Source: Chloroflexota bacterium (lineage in GTDB: Bacteria; Chloroflexota; Anaerolineae; JAAEKA01). From it: a stretch of DNA of 35,453 nt. The position numbers and the translations under genes are program-made. The stretch lies in contig JAYELL010000065.1 in the NCBI GenBank assembly GCA_034717495.1, positions 1-35,453 of the forward strand, read 5' to 3'. The notes beneath the pieces are model-generated. The model ran no database searches. It had not been told where the DNA came from and worked only from the letters and a program-made list of their open reading frames with translations. The stretch's first letter is position 1; every line of letters begins with the position of its first letter. Shown piece after piece: positions 1 through 9,250 of the stretch.

Positions 1-117
1 TGTTTCCCTGTTTCCCTGTCTACTTGTTTCCCTGTCTACTTGTTTCCCTGTCTACTTGTTTCCCTGTTTCCCTGTTTCCCTGTCTACTTGTTTCCTTGTT
101 TCCTTGCCTACTCGCCC
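1..117. repeat. 8-bp-period tandem repeat at the icd 3' end
   Basis: The stretch is built from octamers, mainly TGTTTCCC and TGTCTACT, with late variants TGTTTCCT and TGCCTACT. The period is exactly 8 bases for about 14 units. The last units run into the 3' end of icd, and the icd stop codon (minus-strand TAG, 108-110) lies inside a TGCCTACT unit. The array continues off the left edge, so its full length is unknown. It resembles the simple-sequence spacers at the far end of the window. Confidence 0.9.
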
Positions 118-1379
118 ACCATATTATCGATCAATGCCTGGCCAAATTCGCTGCACTTCACCTTGGTAGCATCTTCCATCAGCCGCGCAAAGTCGTAGGT
201 CACCACCTTCTCTCCAATGGTCTTTTCCACCGCGTTGATGATCAGATCGGCGGCCTCGGTCCAGCCCATATGGCGCAGCATCATCTCGCCGCTCAGAATC
301 ACCGATGAGGGGTTGACCTTGTCCTGGCCCGCGTACTTGGGCGCGGTGCCATGGGTAGCTTCGAAGATAGAACGTCCCGTCTCGTAGTTGATGTTGGCGC
401 CAGGAGCAATGCCAATACCGCCAACCTGGGCTGCCAGCGCGTCGCTGATGAAGTCACCATTCAGGTTCATGGTGGCAATCACCTCATACTCGGCCGGGCG
501 GGTCAGTATCTGCTGCAGGAAGGCATCGGCAATCACGTCCTTGATGACGATCTCGCGGCCGTCGTCGGTCTTGAGCAGGTGCCACGGACCACCATCCCAC
601 AGCTCCGCGCCGAATTCATCGGCGGCCACCTGGTAACCCCAATTGCGGAAGGCGCCCTCGGTGAACTTCATGATATTGCCCTTGTGAACCAGGGTCACGC
701 TCTTTTTTCCGTTCTCCAGGGCGTAGTTGATGGCGGCCCGAACCAGCCGGGCGGTTCCCTCCTGGCTGATCGGTTTGATGCCAATCCCCGCGCTGTCGGG
801 AAACCGTATCTTGGCATAGCTCTCCGGGAAGGCCTCCTCGAACAATGCCTTGAAGCGTTCCATCTCGTCGGTGCCTTCCTCGAATTCGATGCCGGCGTAG
901 ATGTCTTCCGTATTCTCACGGTAAATGATCATGTCGATCAGCTCAGGCCGCTTGACCGGGCTGGGCACACCGTTGAAGTATTGAACCGGTCGCACGCAAG
1001 CATACAGATCCAGCAGCTGGCGCAAGGCCACGTTGATGCTGCGAATGCCGCCGCCCACCGGTGTGGTCAACGGGCCCTTGATTGCGACGATGTACTCGTC
1101 GATGGCGTCCACAGTTTCCTGGGGCAACCAGATCGTCTCCCCATAGACATCGTTGGCCTTATCGCCCGCATAAACCTCCATCCAGGCAATCTTGCGGCTG
1201 CCACCATAGGCCTCTTCTACAGCGGCATCGAACACCGGCTGGCTGGCAGCCCAGATGTCAGGTCCGGTGCCATCACCCTCGATGAAAGCGATAATCGGAT
1301 TGTCGGGTACATGCAGTTGGCCATCCTGCAATGTGATTTTTTCCCCCTCCTGGGGAACGATGATCTTTTCAAATGCCAT
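108..1379 (-). CDS. icd: NADP-dependent isocitrate dehydrogenase
   Basis: A 423-residue protein of the size and layout of bacterial homodimeric ICDH. It oxidatively decarboxylates isocitrate to 2-oxoglutarate in the cytoplasmic TCA cycle. Visible family signatures are the phosphorylatable-serine loop [13 protein letters not shown], the substrate/metal segment [18 protein letters not shown], and the cofactor loop [15 protein letters not shown]. In the E. coli enzyme the Lys-Tyr of that cofactor loop confers NADP rather than NAD preference. The ATG at 1379 is preceded by GAGGAGA at good spacing. The gene lies downstream of the 60-residue protein gene ending at 1465 and of aconitase, so two consecutive TCA steps are neighbours on the same strand. 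The stop codon is embedded in an octamer repeat. Confidence 0.97.
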   Translation of the reverse strand: MAFEKIIVPQEGEKITLQDGQLHVPDNPIIAFIEGDGTGPDIWAASQPVFDAAVEEAYGGSRKIAWMEVYAGDKANDVYGETIWLPQETVDAIDEYIVAIKGPLTTPVGGGIRSINVALRQLLDLYACVRPVQYFNGVPSPVKRPELIDMIIYRENTEDIYAGIEFEEGTDEMERFKALFEEAFPESYAKIRFPDSAGIGIKPISQEGTARLVRAAINYALENGKKSVTLVHKGNIMKFTEGAFRNWGYQVAADEFGAELWDGGPWHLLKTDDGREIVIKDVIADAFLQQILTRPAEYEVIATMNLNGDFISDALAAQVGGIGIAPGANINYETGRSIFEATHGTAPKYAGQDKVNPSSVILSGEMMLRHMGWTEAADLIINAVEKTIGEKVVTYDFARLMEDATKVKCSEFGQALIDNMVGE

Positions 1380-1464
1380 TGGTTATCTCCTCATAAGTAA
1401 GGGCTGAATGGCGGCACTACAAGCTCCCACTTGACCTGGAACATGATCGCCGCCATTCATGTCC

Positions 1465-1647
1465 CTATGTTTCGTCTGACTCGCTTCGACGCTGCAAGAG
1501 ATCCAACTCACCGCGCAGGAAGAGCAACTCAGTGTGCAGCGCTTCGATCTCCTTCTCGAGTTTGGCAAATCGATCATTGAGGCTCGCCAGGACCAGCCCG
1601 ACTCCAATCACCCCCAGAATCAGCAAAAGCGGAAGGAAAATTTGCAT
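1465..1647 (-). CDS. Small membrane-anchored coiled-coil protein
   Basis: A 60-residue predicted protein. Residues 3-22 are a continuous hydrophobic helix. Residues 24-53 have a heptad-like pattern of Leu and charged residues (KLEKEIEAL, LRGELDLLQ), suggesting a short cytoplasmic coiled coil after one membrane anchor. The open frame extends to 1728, but ATG 1647 is preferred: AAGGAGC lies just upstream and the residues before it look like noncoding translation. The gap to icd is 85 bp, so cotranscription with icd is possible. No specific family is recognised. It could be a shock-protein-like or divisome-type small anchor, but nothing in the sequence decides this. Confidence 0.6.
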   Translation of the reverse strand: MQIFLPLLLILGVIGVGLVLASLNDRFAKLEKEIEALHTELLFLRGELDLLQRRSESDET

Positions 1648-1867
1648 CTTGGGCTCCTTATCGAACACCGGACCAAGACATTGTATGTGTCGCCCCACCC
1701 CCCTGTCAAATCTCGGTTGGCACTGCACCGGCCGTCAACAGGAGGCCAATCAACTTCACCATTTGGGCCAGGCAGGTATAATCTCTTCCGGCATACAGAG
1801 TCCTGTTTGAAGCACAGCCCCTGGACTGCCTCTCGGAGTGGAACTTATTTTCACAGGGCCTCACGAA

Positions 1868-1937
1868 AATCGAGATTCGGTATCCGGTGATCCGATTCCC
1901 GTCTCGCGTCAACACCCATCGGGTTACCGTTTACTGA
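1868..1937. repeat. Solitary copy of the ~90-bp repeat
   Basis: This segment contains the same core as the array at 2350-2880 (GGTGATCCGATTCCCGTCTC, then CGTCAACACCCATCGGGTTA, then CCGTTTACTGATCAC). It abuts the stop codon of the four-helix-bundle gene, so that gene has repeat sequence on both sides. The rest of 1648-1867 shows no gene or clear signal. Confidence 0.85.
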
Positions 1938-2327
1938 TCACTGGCTGACACAGAATCGATCAGCCTTCTCAATCATGCCGGCCAAAAGTCGGCCGATTCG
2001 TTGGCACCGATCAGTCAGTTCCTTAAGTTCATCATCGGTCAGGTATCCACAGTCACCGGCTACTGTCAGCCAGTGTTGCGTCTCCTGTTGCTCAGCGTCG
2101 GCGTCGATGAGCTTGCTGATAAAACTCCGTTTGTAACGTCGCTTTCCCCAGGCTTCGGCGATCTGTGCCCCAATCGATCGCGACGAACGCCGAATCTGGT
2201 CGGTTAAGGCATATATCTCCTCACGAGGAAACCGTTTGGAGACCTCAAAGATTTCCCTGGACAACTGCCTGGCCAGTTGATACGCCAGAAGATCACGGAA
2301 ACCCTTTGCATAGGGTAATTCACTCAT
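1938..2327 (-). CDS. Four-helix bundle protein, S23/IVP family
   Basis: A 129-residue helical protein of the four-helix-bundle family first known from 23S rRNA intervening-sequence proteins. Family marks are the opening FRDLLAYQLARQLSREIFEV, the FPREEIYALTDQIRRSS segment, the SIGAQIAEAWGKR motif, and the late amphipathic helix ELTDRCQRIGRLLAGMIEK. Length is normal for the family (about 115-130). The cellular role of stand-alone members is not established; the family is structurally related to the Avd accessory proteins of diversity-generating retroelements. The ATG at 2327 is preceded by a G9 tract acting as an extreme Shine-Dalgarno, itself preceded by A9. ~90-bp repeats flank it at 1868-1937 and 2350-2880. 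It interrupts the acn-icd neighbourhood, suggesting it arrived as part of the repeat locus. Confidence 0.88.
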   Translation of the reverse strand: MSELPYAKGFRDLLAYQLARQLSREIFEVSKRFPREEIYALTDQIRRSSRSIGAQIAEAWGKRRYKRSFISKLIDADAEQQETQHWLTVAGDCGYLTDDELKELTDRCQRIGRLLAGMIEKADRFCVSQ

Positions 2328-2331
2328 TCTT

Positions 2332-2349
2332 CCCCCCCCCTTTTTTTTT
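2332..2349 (-). promoter_or_regulatory. A9-G9 homopolymer tract at the ribosome binding site
   Basis: Read on the minus strand the sequence is nine A then nine G followed by AAGAATG, where ATG is the start of the four-helix-bundle gene. The G tract replaces a normal Shine-Dalgarno sequence. Adjacent 9-nt mononucleotide runs are slippage-prone, so expression could vary by tract length. This is an inference from sequence only. Confidence 0.6.
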
Positions 2350-2880
2350 GGTGTCCGATTACGGATTCAGGCTTCCCGTCACGACCAATCGGATCACGGA
2401 GTACGGACCTGGTAATCAGTATTCGGTATTCGGTGATCCGATTTCCATCTCGCGTCAACACCCATCGGAATACCGATCACGGATTACGGATTACGGACCT
2501 GGTAATCAGTATTCGGTATTCGGATCCTGGTCTCGCGTCAACACCCATCGGGTTACCGTTTACCGATCACGGATTACGGACCTGGTAATCAGTATTCGGT
2601 ATTCGGTGATCCGATTTCCATCTCGCGTCAACACCCATCGGAATACCGATTACGGATTACGGATTACGGACCTGGTAATCAGTATTCGGTATCCGGTGAT
2701 CCGATTCCCGTCTCGCGTCAACACCCATCGGGTTACCGTTTACCGATCACGGATTACGGACCTGGTAATCAGTATTCGGTATTCGGTGATCCGATTCCCG
2801 TCTCGCGTCAACACCCATCGGAATACCGATTACGGATTACCGATTACCGGTTACCGGCCTGCTAATCAGTATTCGGCAAT
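2350..2880. repeat. Tandem ~90-bp repeat array between acn and the four-helix-bundle gene
   Basis: About five and a half units begin at CCTGGTAATCAGTATTCGGT near 2409, 2499, 2582, 2672, 2762 and, degenerate, 2859. Each unit has TATTCGGTGATCCGATT, the invariant TCTCGCGTCAACACCCATCG, then either GAATACCGATTACGGATTAC or GGTTACCGTTTACCGATCAC. Unit length varies from about 83 to 97 bp, mostly through gain or loss of the heptamer CGGATTA. Units contain TCGGTATTCGG and CGGAATACCGA, which can pair. No spacers of unique sequence separate the units, so this is not a CRISPR. An open frame across it on the plus strand is a by-product of the repeat. Confidence 0.93.
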
Positions 2881-2885
2881 ACGCG

Positions 2886-5162
2886 CTACCCGCGCATCTG
2901 GCGGATCAGGTTCAGCGCCGAGCCGGCCTTGAACCACTCTATCTGGTTAGGCGACAGGGTATGGGAAAGGGTGCCCTCATCGATGCTGCCGTCGGGATGG
3001 CTGATCACCAGGCGCAGTTTACTGCCCGGCTCCAGGTCGGCCAGACCCAGAATACTGATGCGGTCCTCTTCGACGATCCTGTCGTAGTCGCCAGGATCGT
3101 CGAAAGTCAGCGGCAGCACGCCTTGCTTCTTGAGATTGGTCTCCGCAATGCGGGCAAAGGACCGGGCAATCACAGCAAGGCCACCCAAATGGCGGGGCTC
3201 CATGGCCGCGTGCTCGCGGCTGCTGCCCTCGCCATAGTTATCATCGCCAACAGCTACCCAGCCCAATCCGCGGGACTTGTAATCGCGGGCGATTTGGTTG
3301 TAATCAACATCCTGCTCACCGGAAAGAACGTTTTTTCCCTTGCCGGCCGGGTGATCATAAGCGCTGACCACACCGATAAACATGTTGTTGCTGATGTTGT
3401 CCAGATGGCCGCGATAGCGCAACCAGGGACCAGCCGGCGAAATATGGTCGGTCGTGGTCTTGCCCTGAGATTTCAGAAGCACAGGCAAATCCACGAAATC
3501 CTGCCCGCTCCAGGCAGGGAAGGGCTCCAGCAACTCCAGGCGCTCGCTGAGCGGATCGATGACCACCTCCAGACCTTCACGTTCTTCGGCAGCCAGCGGC
3601 GCCACGAAACCCTCTTCGCCCTCGACAAAACCGTTCTTCGGTAATTCATCGCCGCTGGGCGGATCGAGCCGCACTGCCTCGCCAGCCTCGTTGAGCAGCG
3701 AATCAGTCAGCGGGTTGAATGCCAGCGTGCCGGCCAGCGCCAATGCCGTCACGATTTCCGCCGAGGCTATGAAGCTATGGGTAGCAGGGTTCCCATCGTT
3801 TCGCCCGGAGAAGTTTCGGTTGAATGAGTTGATGATCGAATTTTCCTCACCGTGGTCCACATCCACGTCGGTTCGCCGCCACTGGCCGATGCAGGCACCG
3901 CAGGCGTTAGCAAGGATCGTCGCGCCAATCGCCTCCAGCGCGCCCAGTTGGCCATCCCGTTCGACAGTGGCCCGAATCTGCTCGGAACCCGGATTGATCA
4001 GAAACTGAACCCTGGCACCAAGCCCCTTGACAGCGGCCTGGCGAGCCACGTCGGCTGCCCGGCTCAGATCCTCGTACGATGAATTGGTGCAGCTTCCTAC
4101 CAGGGCCGCCGTCAATTCGACGGGATATCCCTTCGCCTTGACCTCCGCGGCCAGCGCCGAAATGGGCCGGTCCAGGTCAGGCGAATAGGGGCCCACCACG
4201 TGCGGCTCCAGCTCGCTCAGGTTGATCTCGATGACCCGATCGTAGTAGCTTTCAGGGCTCGCCAACACCTCAGCGTCGGGCCGCAGGCAATCGGCAACTT
4301 GCTCCGCAAGGGCGGCTACATCATCCCGACCGGTGGCCCGAAGATAGGCGGCCATGCGACCGTCGAAGGGGAAAATGGAGGTGGTGGCACCCAGCTCGGC
4401 GCCCATATTGGTGATGGTCGCCTTGCCGGTAGCGCTGATGGACTCGCTGCCGGGACCGAAGTACTCGACGATATGTCCGGTCCCCCCTTTGACACTCAGA
4501 ATCCCCGCGACCTTCAGAATCACATCCTTGGGTGCGGTCCAGCCGTTCAGCTCGCCTGTCAACCTCACGCCGATAATTCCCGGCCAACGCAATTCCCATG
4601 GCACACCCACCATGACATCCACCCCATCCGCACCGCCCACGCCAATAGCAATCATTCCCAACCCACCCGCGTTGGGCGTGTGGCTGTCGGCGCCAATCAT
4701 CATGCCGCCGGGGAAGGCGTAGTTCTCAAGAACGACCTGGTGAATGATCCCGGCCCCAGGTTGCCAGAATCCCATGCCATATTTCTTCGAAGCGCTCAGC
4801 AGAAAATCGTAGACCTCGGAGTTTTCCCGGTTGGCGATCTCCAGATCGGTTTCGGCGCCATACTGGGCCCGAATCAGATGGTCCGCGTGGACCGTCGTTG
4901 GTACCGCTGTATCGGGCCGCTGGGCAAGCATGAACTGCAGAATGGCCATCTGCGCGGTGGCATCCTGCATGGCCACACGATCAGGGTTGAAGTTCACGTA
5001 GCTTTCGCGACGCTCTGGCGCTTCCGTCGGCCACGAATCCACATGGGCCAACAGGATTTTTTCCGTCAGGGTTAACGGACGCCCCATTAACGTGCGTCCC
5101 TTCTCCTGTCGCTCTCGAAGGCCACTGTATACGCCCGCCATCATATCAAAATCCATCGTCAT
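2886..5162 (-). CDS. acn: Aconitate hydratase, mitochondrial-type
   Basis: A 758-residue aconitase interconverting citrate and isocitrate via cis-aconitate. Length and motifs fit the ~750-residue mitochondrial-type family rather than the ~890-residue AcnA or the AcnB architecture. The [4Fe-4S] ligands are visible in [12 protein letters not shown] and in [10 protein letters not shown]. The substrate-binding [15 protein letters not shown] segment and [12 protein letters not shown] are present, and the swivel domain carries [15 protein letters not shown]. The C-terminus is complete. The ATG at 5162 follows AGGAGACGTATT. The product feeds icd on the same strand, but the repeat locus and two small genes lie between them, so a single transcript is uncertain. 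Confidence 0.96.
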   Translation of the reverse strand: MTMDFDMMAGVYSGLRERQEKGRTLMGRPLTLTEKILLAHVDSWPTEAPERRESYVNFNPDRVAMQDATAQMAILQFMLAQRPDTAVPTTVHADHLIRAQYGAETDLEIANRENSEVYDFLLSASKKYGMGFWQPGAGIIHQVVLENYAFPGGMMIGADSHTPNAGGLGMIAIGVGGADGVDVMVGVPWELRWPGIIGVRLTGELNGWTAPKDVILKVAGILSVKGGTGHIVEYFGPGSESISATGKATITNMGAELGATTSIFPFDGRMAAYLRATGRDDVAALAEQVADCLRPDAEVLASPESYYDRVIEINLSELEPHVVGPYSPDLDRPISALAAEVKAKGYPVELTAALVGSCTNSSYEDLSRAADVARQAAVKGLGARVQFLINPGSEQIRATVERDGQLGALEAIGATILANACGACIGQWRRTDVDVDHGEENSIINSFNRNFSGRNDGNPATHSFIASAEIVTALALAGTLAFNPLTDSLLNEAGEAVRLDPPSGDELPKNGFVEGEEGFVAPLAAEEREGLEVVIDPLSERLELLEPFPAWSGQDFVDLPVLLKSQGKTTTDHISPAGPWLRYRGHLDNISNNMFIGVVSAYDHPAGKGKNVLSGEQDVDYNQIARDYKSRGLGWVAVGDDNYGEGSSREHAAMEPRHLGGLAVIARSFARIAETNLKKQGVLPLTFDDPGDYDRIVEEDRISILGLADLEPGSKLRLVISHPDGSIDEGTLSHTLSPNQIEWFKAGSALNLIRQMRG

Positions 5163-5473
5163 AATACGTCTCCTGACATCTCAACCCGGATGAACCAGCA
5201 CAGGTACTTCGGCCTTGCTCAGCTCGAGTCTGCGGTTTATTTCCGCCCTTTCCTCGAGACAGGGCAGAGGAACGCTGATCACGCAGACCTCCGGCGCAGA
5301 TTGCCGCTGATCTTTTTTTGGATCGATCAACGACCACCCTTCGGCTACGCTCAGCACAGGCCTGCGGTTCATTCAGATTCTGCAGTTGTATTTCTAAGGA
5401 GAACCACAGGGAGGGCTCGTTTGGCTGGCCTCAGATTATACAGCCCCACTGGTTGACTGTCAAAGATTCCGGG
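5163..5473. other. Intergenic region with dispersed-repeat-like fragments
   Basis: No gene is supported here. The stretch holds fragments that look like dispersed intergenic repeats: ACGCTGATCACGCAGACC, GCGCAGATTGCCGCTGATC and CCCTTCGGCTACGCTCAGC. It presumably contains the acn promoter and the end of the glycosyltransferase transcript. No convincing -35/-10 pair or terminator hairpin was found. Confidence 0.5.
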
Positions 5474-8400
5474 CTACGGACTTACTTCGAACACCACAAC
5501 CTGGCAGCCCTGGCTGTCTGCCACGACCACCAGATCGCTGCCCCCTTCAGCGACCGGCACTGCCGCGATTCCTACCGGTTTGATCAACCCATCGCCAGCG
5601 CCGAACTGCCCTGACGGCGTGCCATCCGGGTTGAAAAGCAGGATCCGCCGGCCTTCCGGGTCGGTGCAATAAAGGCCGCCGGCCGGCCGCAGAGCCAGGT
5701 GCGGTCCCTCAATCGTGCTGGACGGGACCGGTCCACCCCACTTCTGAACCATGCCTCCGGCGGTCACCTGGGTAATCAAACCATTCTCCGCTTCGACAAA
5801 ATAGAGATCACCCCCGGACGAAGCAACGGCGTCCGTAGGTTGCCGGCTGGCGATCTCACTTTCCGGTCCACCAACTTGATTCAGCCTCTCTCCGGAAGCA
5901 TCCAGGCCAACAATACGCAAGCCGCCCGTGTCAGCAACCTCCAGTTGGCCCGCCAGATCGATGCCAACTCCCCTGGGCCGGTAGAATGCCTGCTCGGCAC
6001 CAAACGTTTCAACAAATTCCCCTCCGGGATCAAAGCGCAGAAGCCGCTGCCCAACCGCATCGAGGACAAGGATGCTGCCCGCCGGCTCAACAACCAGATC
6101 GACCGGTTCCTGAAACTGATCGACCCCTTCGCCCTGCCCGCCCCAGACCTTCTCAATCACACCTTGCTCACCAAGCACGACTATGCGAAAATTCCCGGTG
6201 TCGGCAACATAAACGCTGCCGTTGCTCAGGTCGACCGCCACACCCCGTGGCGATGAAAACTGGTTTTCACCGCTGCCACAGGAGCCGATACGCCACCGAA
6301 CCTTTGCCTCAAGCTGCGGCAAATCATTGGCCACCGGTCCAGCCACGACTCCAGTATCAGGTCGCGACGGTGCAATCTCCGTCACAGCGCCGGCGTCCGG
6401 TTCCAGCCCACCACCAGATCGTTCCACCGCTGGCAAGGGCGGCATGACCAGACCCTCGGGAATAGCCTCCGCCTCCAGCGGTATCAGGTATTCGGGAGTT
6501 ACCATGGCCTGCCCCTGCCCCGGTGGCTGCCACCAGAACTGCATTTCCCGGCTCCCTCCAACATCGTTGTAGCGTACCTCCAGATCATGAAACCCTTTAT
6601 CCAGGTGGATGCTACCCTGTCGTCCCTCGGCCCCATGAATGCCGCCATTGTCCACCACCAGCTGTCCATCGATGAAGACGAAGGAGCCGTCGTCCGACCG
6701 GGTGCCGAAGACATAGGTGCCGGTCTCGGGAATGGCGATCTTGCCATGCCACGCGATGCTGAAGGGCTCAGGCAAGGCATTGTTGGCCAGCACCAGTCGA
6801 TCGTTGCGCACCAGAACAGGTTGGCCCTGCCAATCGGCGTTCGCATAGTAGTAGCCGATCAGGCCATTGCCCCCCAATTCAAAGGTAAATAGCTGCCGGT
6901 CCGACAGGACCATAGCTTCAAATCCCGGACCTGTCCATGTCAACGCCAGTCTTCCAGGCTGCTCCCCGGAAGCCACTTCCAGCCGAATGGGATGGAATCC
7001 GGCCGGCAAGGTCACCGAAAGACTGCCGCTTCCACCTTCGGGCATCTCAAGGCGGGAGGAATTTCCAATCTGAAGACTGGCGGAATCGCCCTCAGACAGC
7101 AGGTCAAAAGTGTATTCGCCGTACTCAGGCACCAGCAAGGTGCCGCTCAAAACAGTGAAATAGGGGGGCTCGACCAGGGCATCGCCCATGTCGACGTCCA
7201 GGGTCGGCATGGTCTGGCGTACAATCGGGGCCTGGCTCGGTGGATAACCTGGGTAATAGCTGGCCATTATCCCCCTGGCAGCCACCAGATCAGCCCTGGG
7301 TACTCTGAAGCTTAGAAAAAGGGAATAGCCGTTTGGGCCCGCATGATGCTCTGGCCGGCCACCGGGATAGATCTGTTTCAGCAACTCCAGAGTTGGTTCG
7401 TCGATTGGGTCGAGGATGTAGACCAGATCCCCGCCAGAATCCTTCAGGAAGGGCACGTCGACAGTCGCATCCAGTCCCCGGTAGGGATGATCCCGCCCGA
7501 TGAACCTGACGGCGGAGTGATGCTCGTACTGTGGCGTAATCAAGACTGTAGTATCGGGCGACAAGGTCGTCAGATACCGGCCGATTGCCGATTCGTTGGG
7601 ACTGTACGCGGCAAGCACGTCAGGATTCAATGCCTGCGCGCTGAAGAAACTGCCGATGTTGAGAATCGAGACCAGGACCACCACCATGGCTGTAGCTCCC
7701 ATAAGTACTCGTTCTCCCAGCCCTTTCCACGTTTGCTGCCAACTGATAAAAAACTGATCCGTGACCAGGGCAACCTGAAGGAAGACCAGAGGAATCAGTC
7801 CGATGGTGCGACGGGCCGTGGGCGCTTCGTGAGATACAGACAACACGCCCAGGCTGGCAATGGCAATGAACCAGAGCATGAAAAGCACGGACACTGGCCG
7901 GCCCCGCAATGCATACCAGAGACTGTAGCCAAGCCCCAGCACGAACAAGACAGCCACCAGAGCGCCCAACATGGCAGCGCCAGGCAGGTTATTGAGCGGC
8001 GCTGGATCACCCTGCCAGTTGAACATGGTTAGCGTCTTGCGCAGATTCTCGAAAACCGGCTGAAAACTGCCCCGTTGTCCCACCTCAGACATGATGCTGA
8101 CGTGCTGAATGCGCCCGACGAAGACCTGCCAATTCTGCAGGATGTAAACCATCAACGGCAGCCCGGCAAGAACCGCGCCGCCACCCATGATTGCTATCCC
8201 CTGGACATCGGCAGCGACCCGTTGGCGCTCGCGAATCCAGCTTCGCACCAGCCAATACAGGAAGAACAGCGCCAAAAGGATGGGAACAACCCGGAAGGCC
8301 GTATAGGTGTTCATGCCGGCGGCCAGGCTGACGCCTGCCAGCGCCCAATCGCGACGGCGGCCACTGCGCAACCCGCGTAACATGAAAAAGACGATCAGTA

Positions 8401-9250
8401 TCATGAACAGGGGCTGCATGATCAACTCGTAGACGATACGGCTGAAGGTAACGTGCCAGCGGCTGGTTGCCAGCAAGGCGGCAGCGACCAGGGCCGCCTT
8501 TGGCCCATAAAGATCCCTTGCCAAAAAGTAGAGGGCCAAAACCGTCAGGACACCCACCGCCGCAGACACAAAACGCATCTGAGTCATGCCGACGCCAAAG
8601 ACCTGGAAGCTCAGAGCGATCAGATAGGTGAAAAAAGTAGCCTGCCCCTCATTGGTTTCGGCATAGGGAAGGTACGGGGAGCCGCTCATCCAACGTAATG
8701 CATCCAGTCCATTGTTGCATTCATCGGACTGGCAACCACTGGGGTGGAGGTCAAGCTGGTAGAGGCGCACGGCAGCGGCGAGCATCAGGATCAGTATCAG
8801 CAGAATCGCTTCCCAGTGCCGGCCTATCCAGGCCCCGAACCCAGTTTCCTGCTCACTTTCTCCGTCTTCTTCCTCCTGGTTGCCGCCCCCTTGCTCTCGA
8901 TCTTCTGCTTCTTCAAAAAAAGTCCCGGCAACAAATAGTATCGTCGCCACCGGCCACAGAAGCAGACCGGCCCTGCTTCCCAGGTCGAGCCAGAGCAATA
9001 ACAGCGAAATAATCCCAAGCCCAAGCCCAACCAGGCTGAGGAGCCAACCCTGGCGACGCCAGGGAAGCCGGCGCCAGGTCAGGCTCGTGCGAAAAGGTCT
9101 GGGAGCCTGGGCGTTCCAGACGAATAACACGAGCGCCCCGATGAAGAGAATCAGCGCGTCCCGCGGGATGCCAGGATTATCCCCGGTGAGGGTAAATTGG
9201 GCCCACAGACCGAGACCCAATGCCAGGAAAAGCCCCAGTAAACGGTTCAT
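5474..9250 (-). CDS. GT39-like membrane glycosyltransferase with two PA14 domains and a C-terminal NHL propeller
   Basis: A 1258-residue protein. Residues 1 to about 560 are rich in hydrophobic helices. An acidic pair sits in a periplasmic-loop position typical of dolichyl-phosphate-mannose/ArnT-type GT39 enzymes (QSDECNNGLDALRW, near residue 175). Such enzymes transfer a sugar from a polyprenyl-phosphate donor outside the membrane. Residues ~660-790 form a PA14-like module (LLVPEYGEYTFDLLSEGDSA). Residues ~795-910 form a second, canonical one (DDGSFVFIDGQLVVDNGG, then FWWQPPG). After a low-complexity linker, residues ~985-1258 hold NHL-type blades (FSSPRGVAVDLSNGSVYVAD, FYRPRGVGIDLAGQLEVAD). 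PA14 and NHL modules commonly bind glycans or proteins, so the tail may hold the acceptor; this is inference. The gene overlaps its upstream paralogue by ATGA, so translation is probably coupled. Donor and acceptor are unknown. Confidence 0.85.
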   Translation of the reverse strand: MNRLLGLFLALGLGLWAQFTLTGDNPGIPRDALILFIGALVLFVWNAQAPRPFRTSLTWRRLPWRRQGWLLSLVGLGLGIISLLLLWLDLGSRAGLLLWPVATILFVAGTFFEEAEDREQGGGNQEEEDGESEQETGFGAWIGRHWEAILLILILMLAAAVRLYQLDLHPSGCQSDECNNGLDALRWMSGSPYLPYAETNEGQATFFTYLIALSFQVFGVGMTQMRFVSAAVGVLTVLALYFLARDLYGPKAALVAAALLATSRWHVTFSRIVYELIMQPLFMILIVFFMLRGLRSGRRRDWALAGVSLAAGMNTYTAFRVVPILLALFFLYWLVRSWIRERQRVAADVQGIAIMGGGAVLAGLPLMVYILQNWQVFVGRIQHVSIMSEVGQRGSFQPVFENLRKTLTMFNWQGDPAPLNNLPGAAMLGALVAVLFVLGLGYSLWYALRGRPVSVLFMLWFIAIASLGVLSVSHEAPTARRTIGLIPLVFLQVALVTDQFFISWQQTWKGLGERVLMGATAMVVVLVSILNIGSFFSAQALNPDVLAAYSPNESAIGRYLTTLSPDTTVLITPQYEHHSAVRFIGRDHPYRGLDATVDVPFLKDSGGDLVYILDPIDEPTLELLKQIYPGGRPEHHAGPNGYSLFLSFRVPRADLVAARGIMASYYPGYPPSQAPIVRQTMPTLDVDMGDALVEPPYFTVLSGTLLVPEYGEYTFDLLSEGDSASLQIGNSSRLEMPEGGSGSLSVTLPAGFHPIRLEVASGEQPGRLALTWTGPGFEAMVLSDRQLFTFELGGNGLIGYYYANADWQGQPVLVRNDRLVLANNALPEPFSIAWHGKIAIPETGTYVFGTRSDDGSFVFIDGQLVVDNGGIHGAEGRQGSIHLDKGFHDLEVRYNDVGGSREMQFWWQPPGQGQAMVTPEYLIPLEAEAIPEGLVMPPLPAVERSGGGLEPDAGAVTEIAPSRPDTGVVAGPVANDLPQLEAKVRWRIGSCGSGENQFSSPRGVAVDLSNGSVYVADTGNFRIVVLGEQGVIEKVWGGQGEGVDQFQEPVDLVVEPAGSILVLDAVGQRLLRFDPGGEFVETFGAEQAFYRPRGVGIDLAGQLEVADTGGLRIVGLDASGERLNQVGGPESEIASRQPTDAVASSGGDLYFVEAENGLITQVTAGGMVQKWGGPVPSSTIEGPHLALRPAGGLYCTDPEGRRILLFNPDGTPSGQFGAGDGLIKPVGIAAVPVAEGGSDLVVVADSQGCQVVVFEVSP

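Noticed and set aside
351-1400. Long plus-strand open frame opposite icd
   Set aside because: It is antisense to a certain gene, has no family motif and no ribosome binding site; it is a high-GC shadow.
1938-2327. Diversity-generating retroelement with Avd
   Set aside because: The protein is helix-bundle type, but there is no reverse transcriptase and no template/variable repeat pair with adenine changes.
2350-2880. CRISPR array
   Set aside because: Units are ~90 bp, contiguous and similar throughout; there are no unique spacers and no cas genes.
2165-2932. 255-residue plus-strand open frame
   Set aside because: Almost all of it is translation of the ~90-bp repeats (SRVNTHR, DYGLRITD words), so it is repeat-derived.
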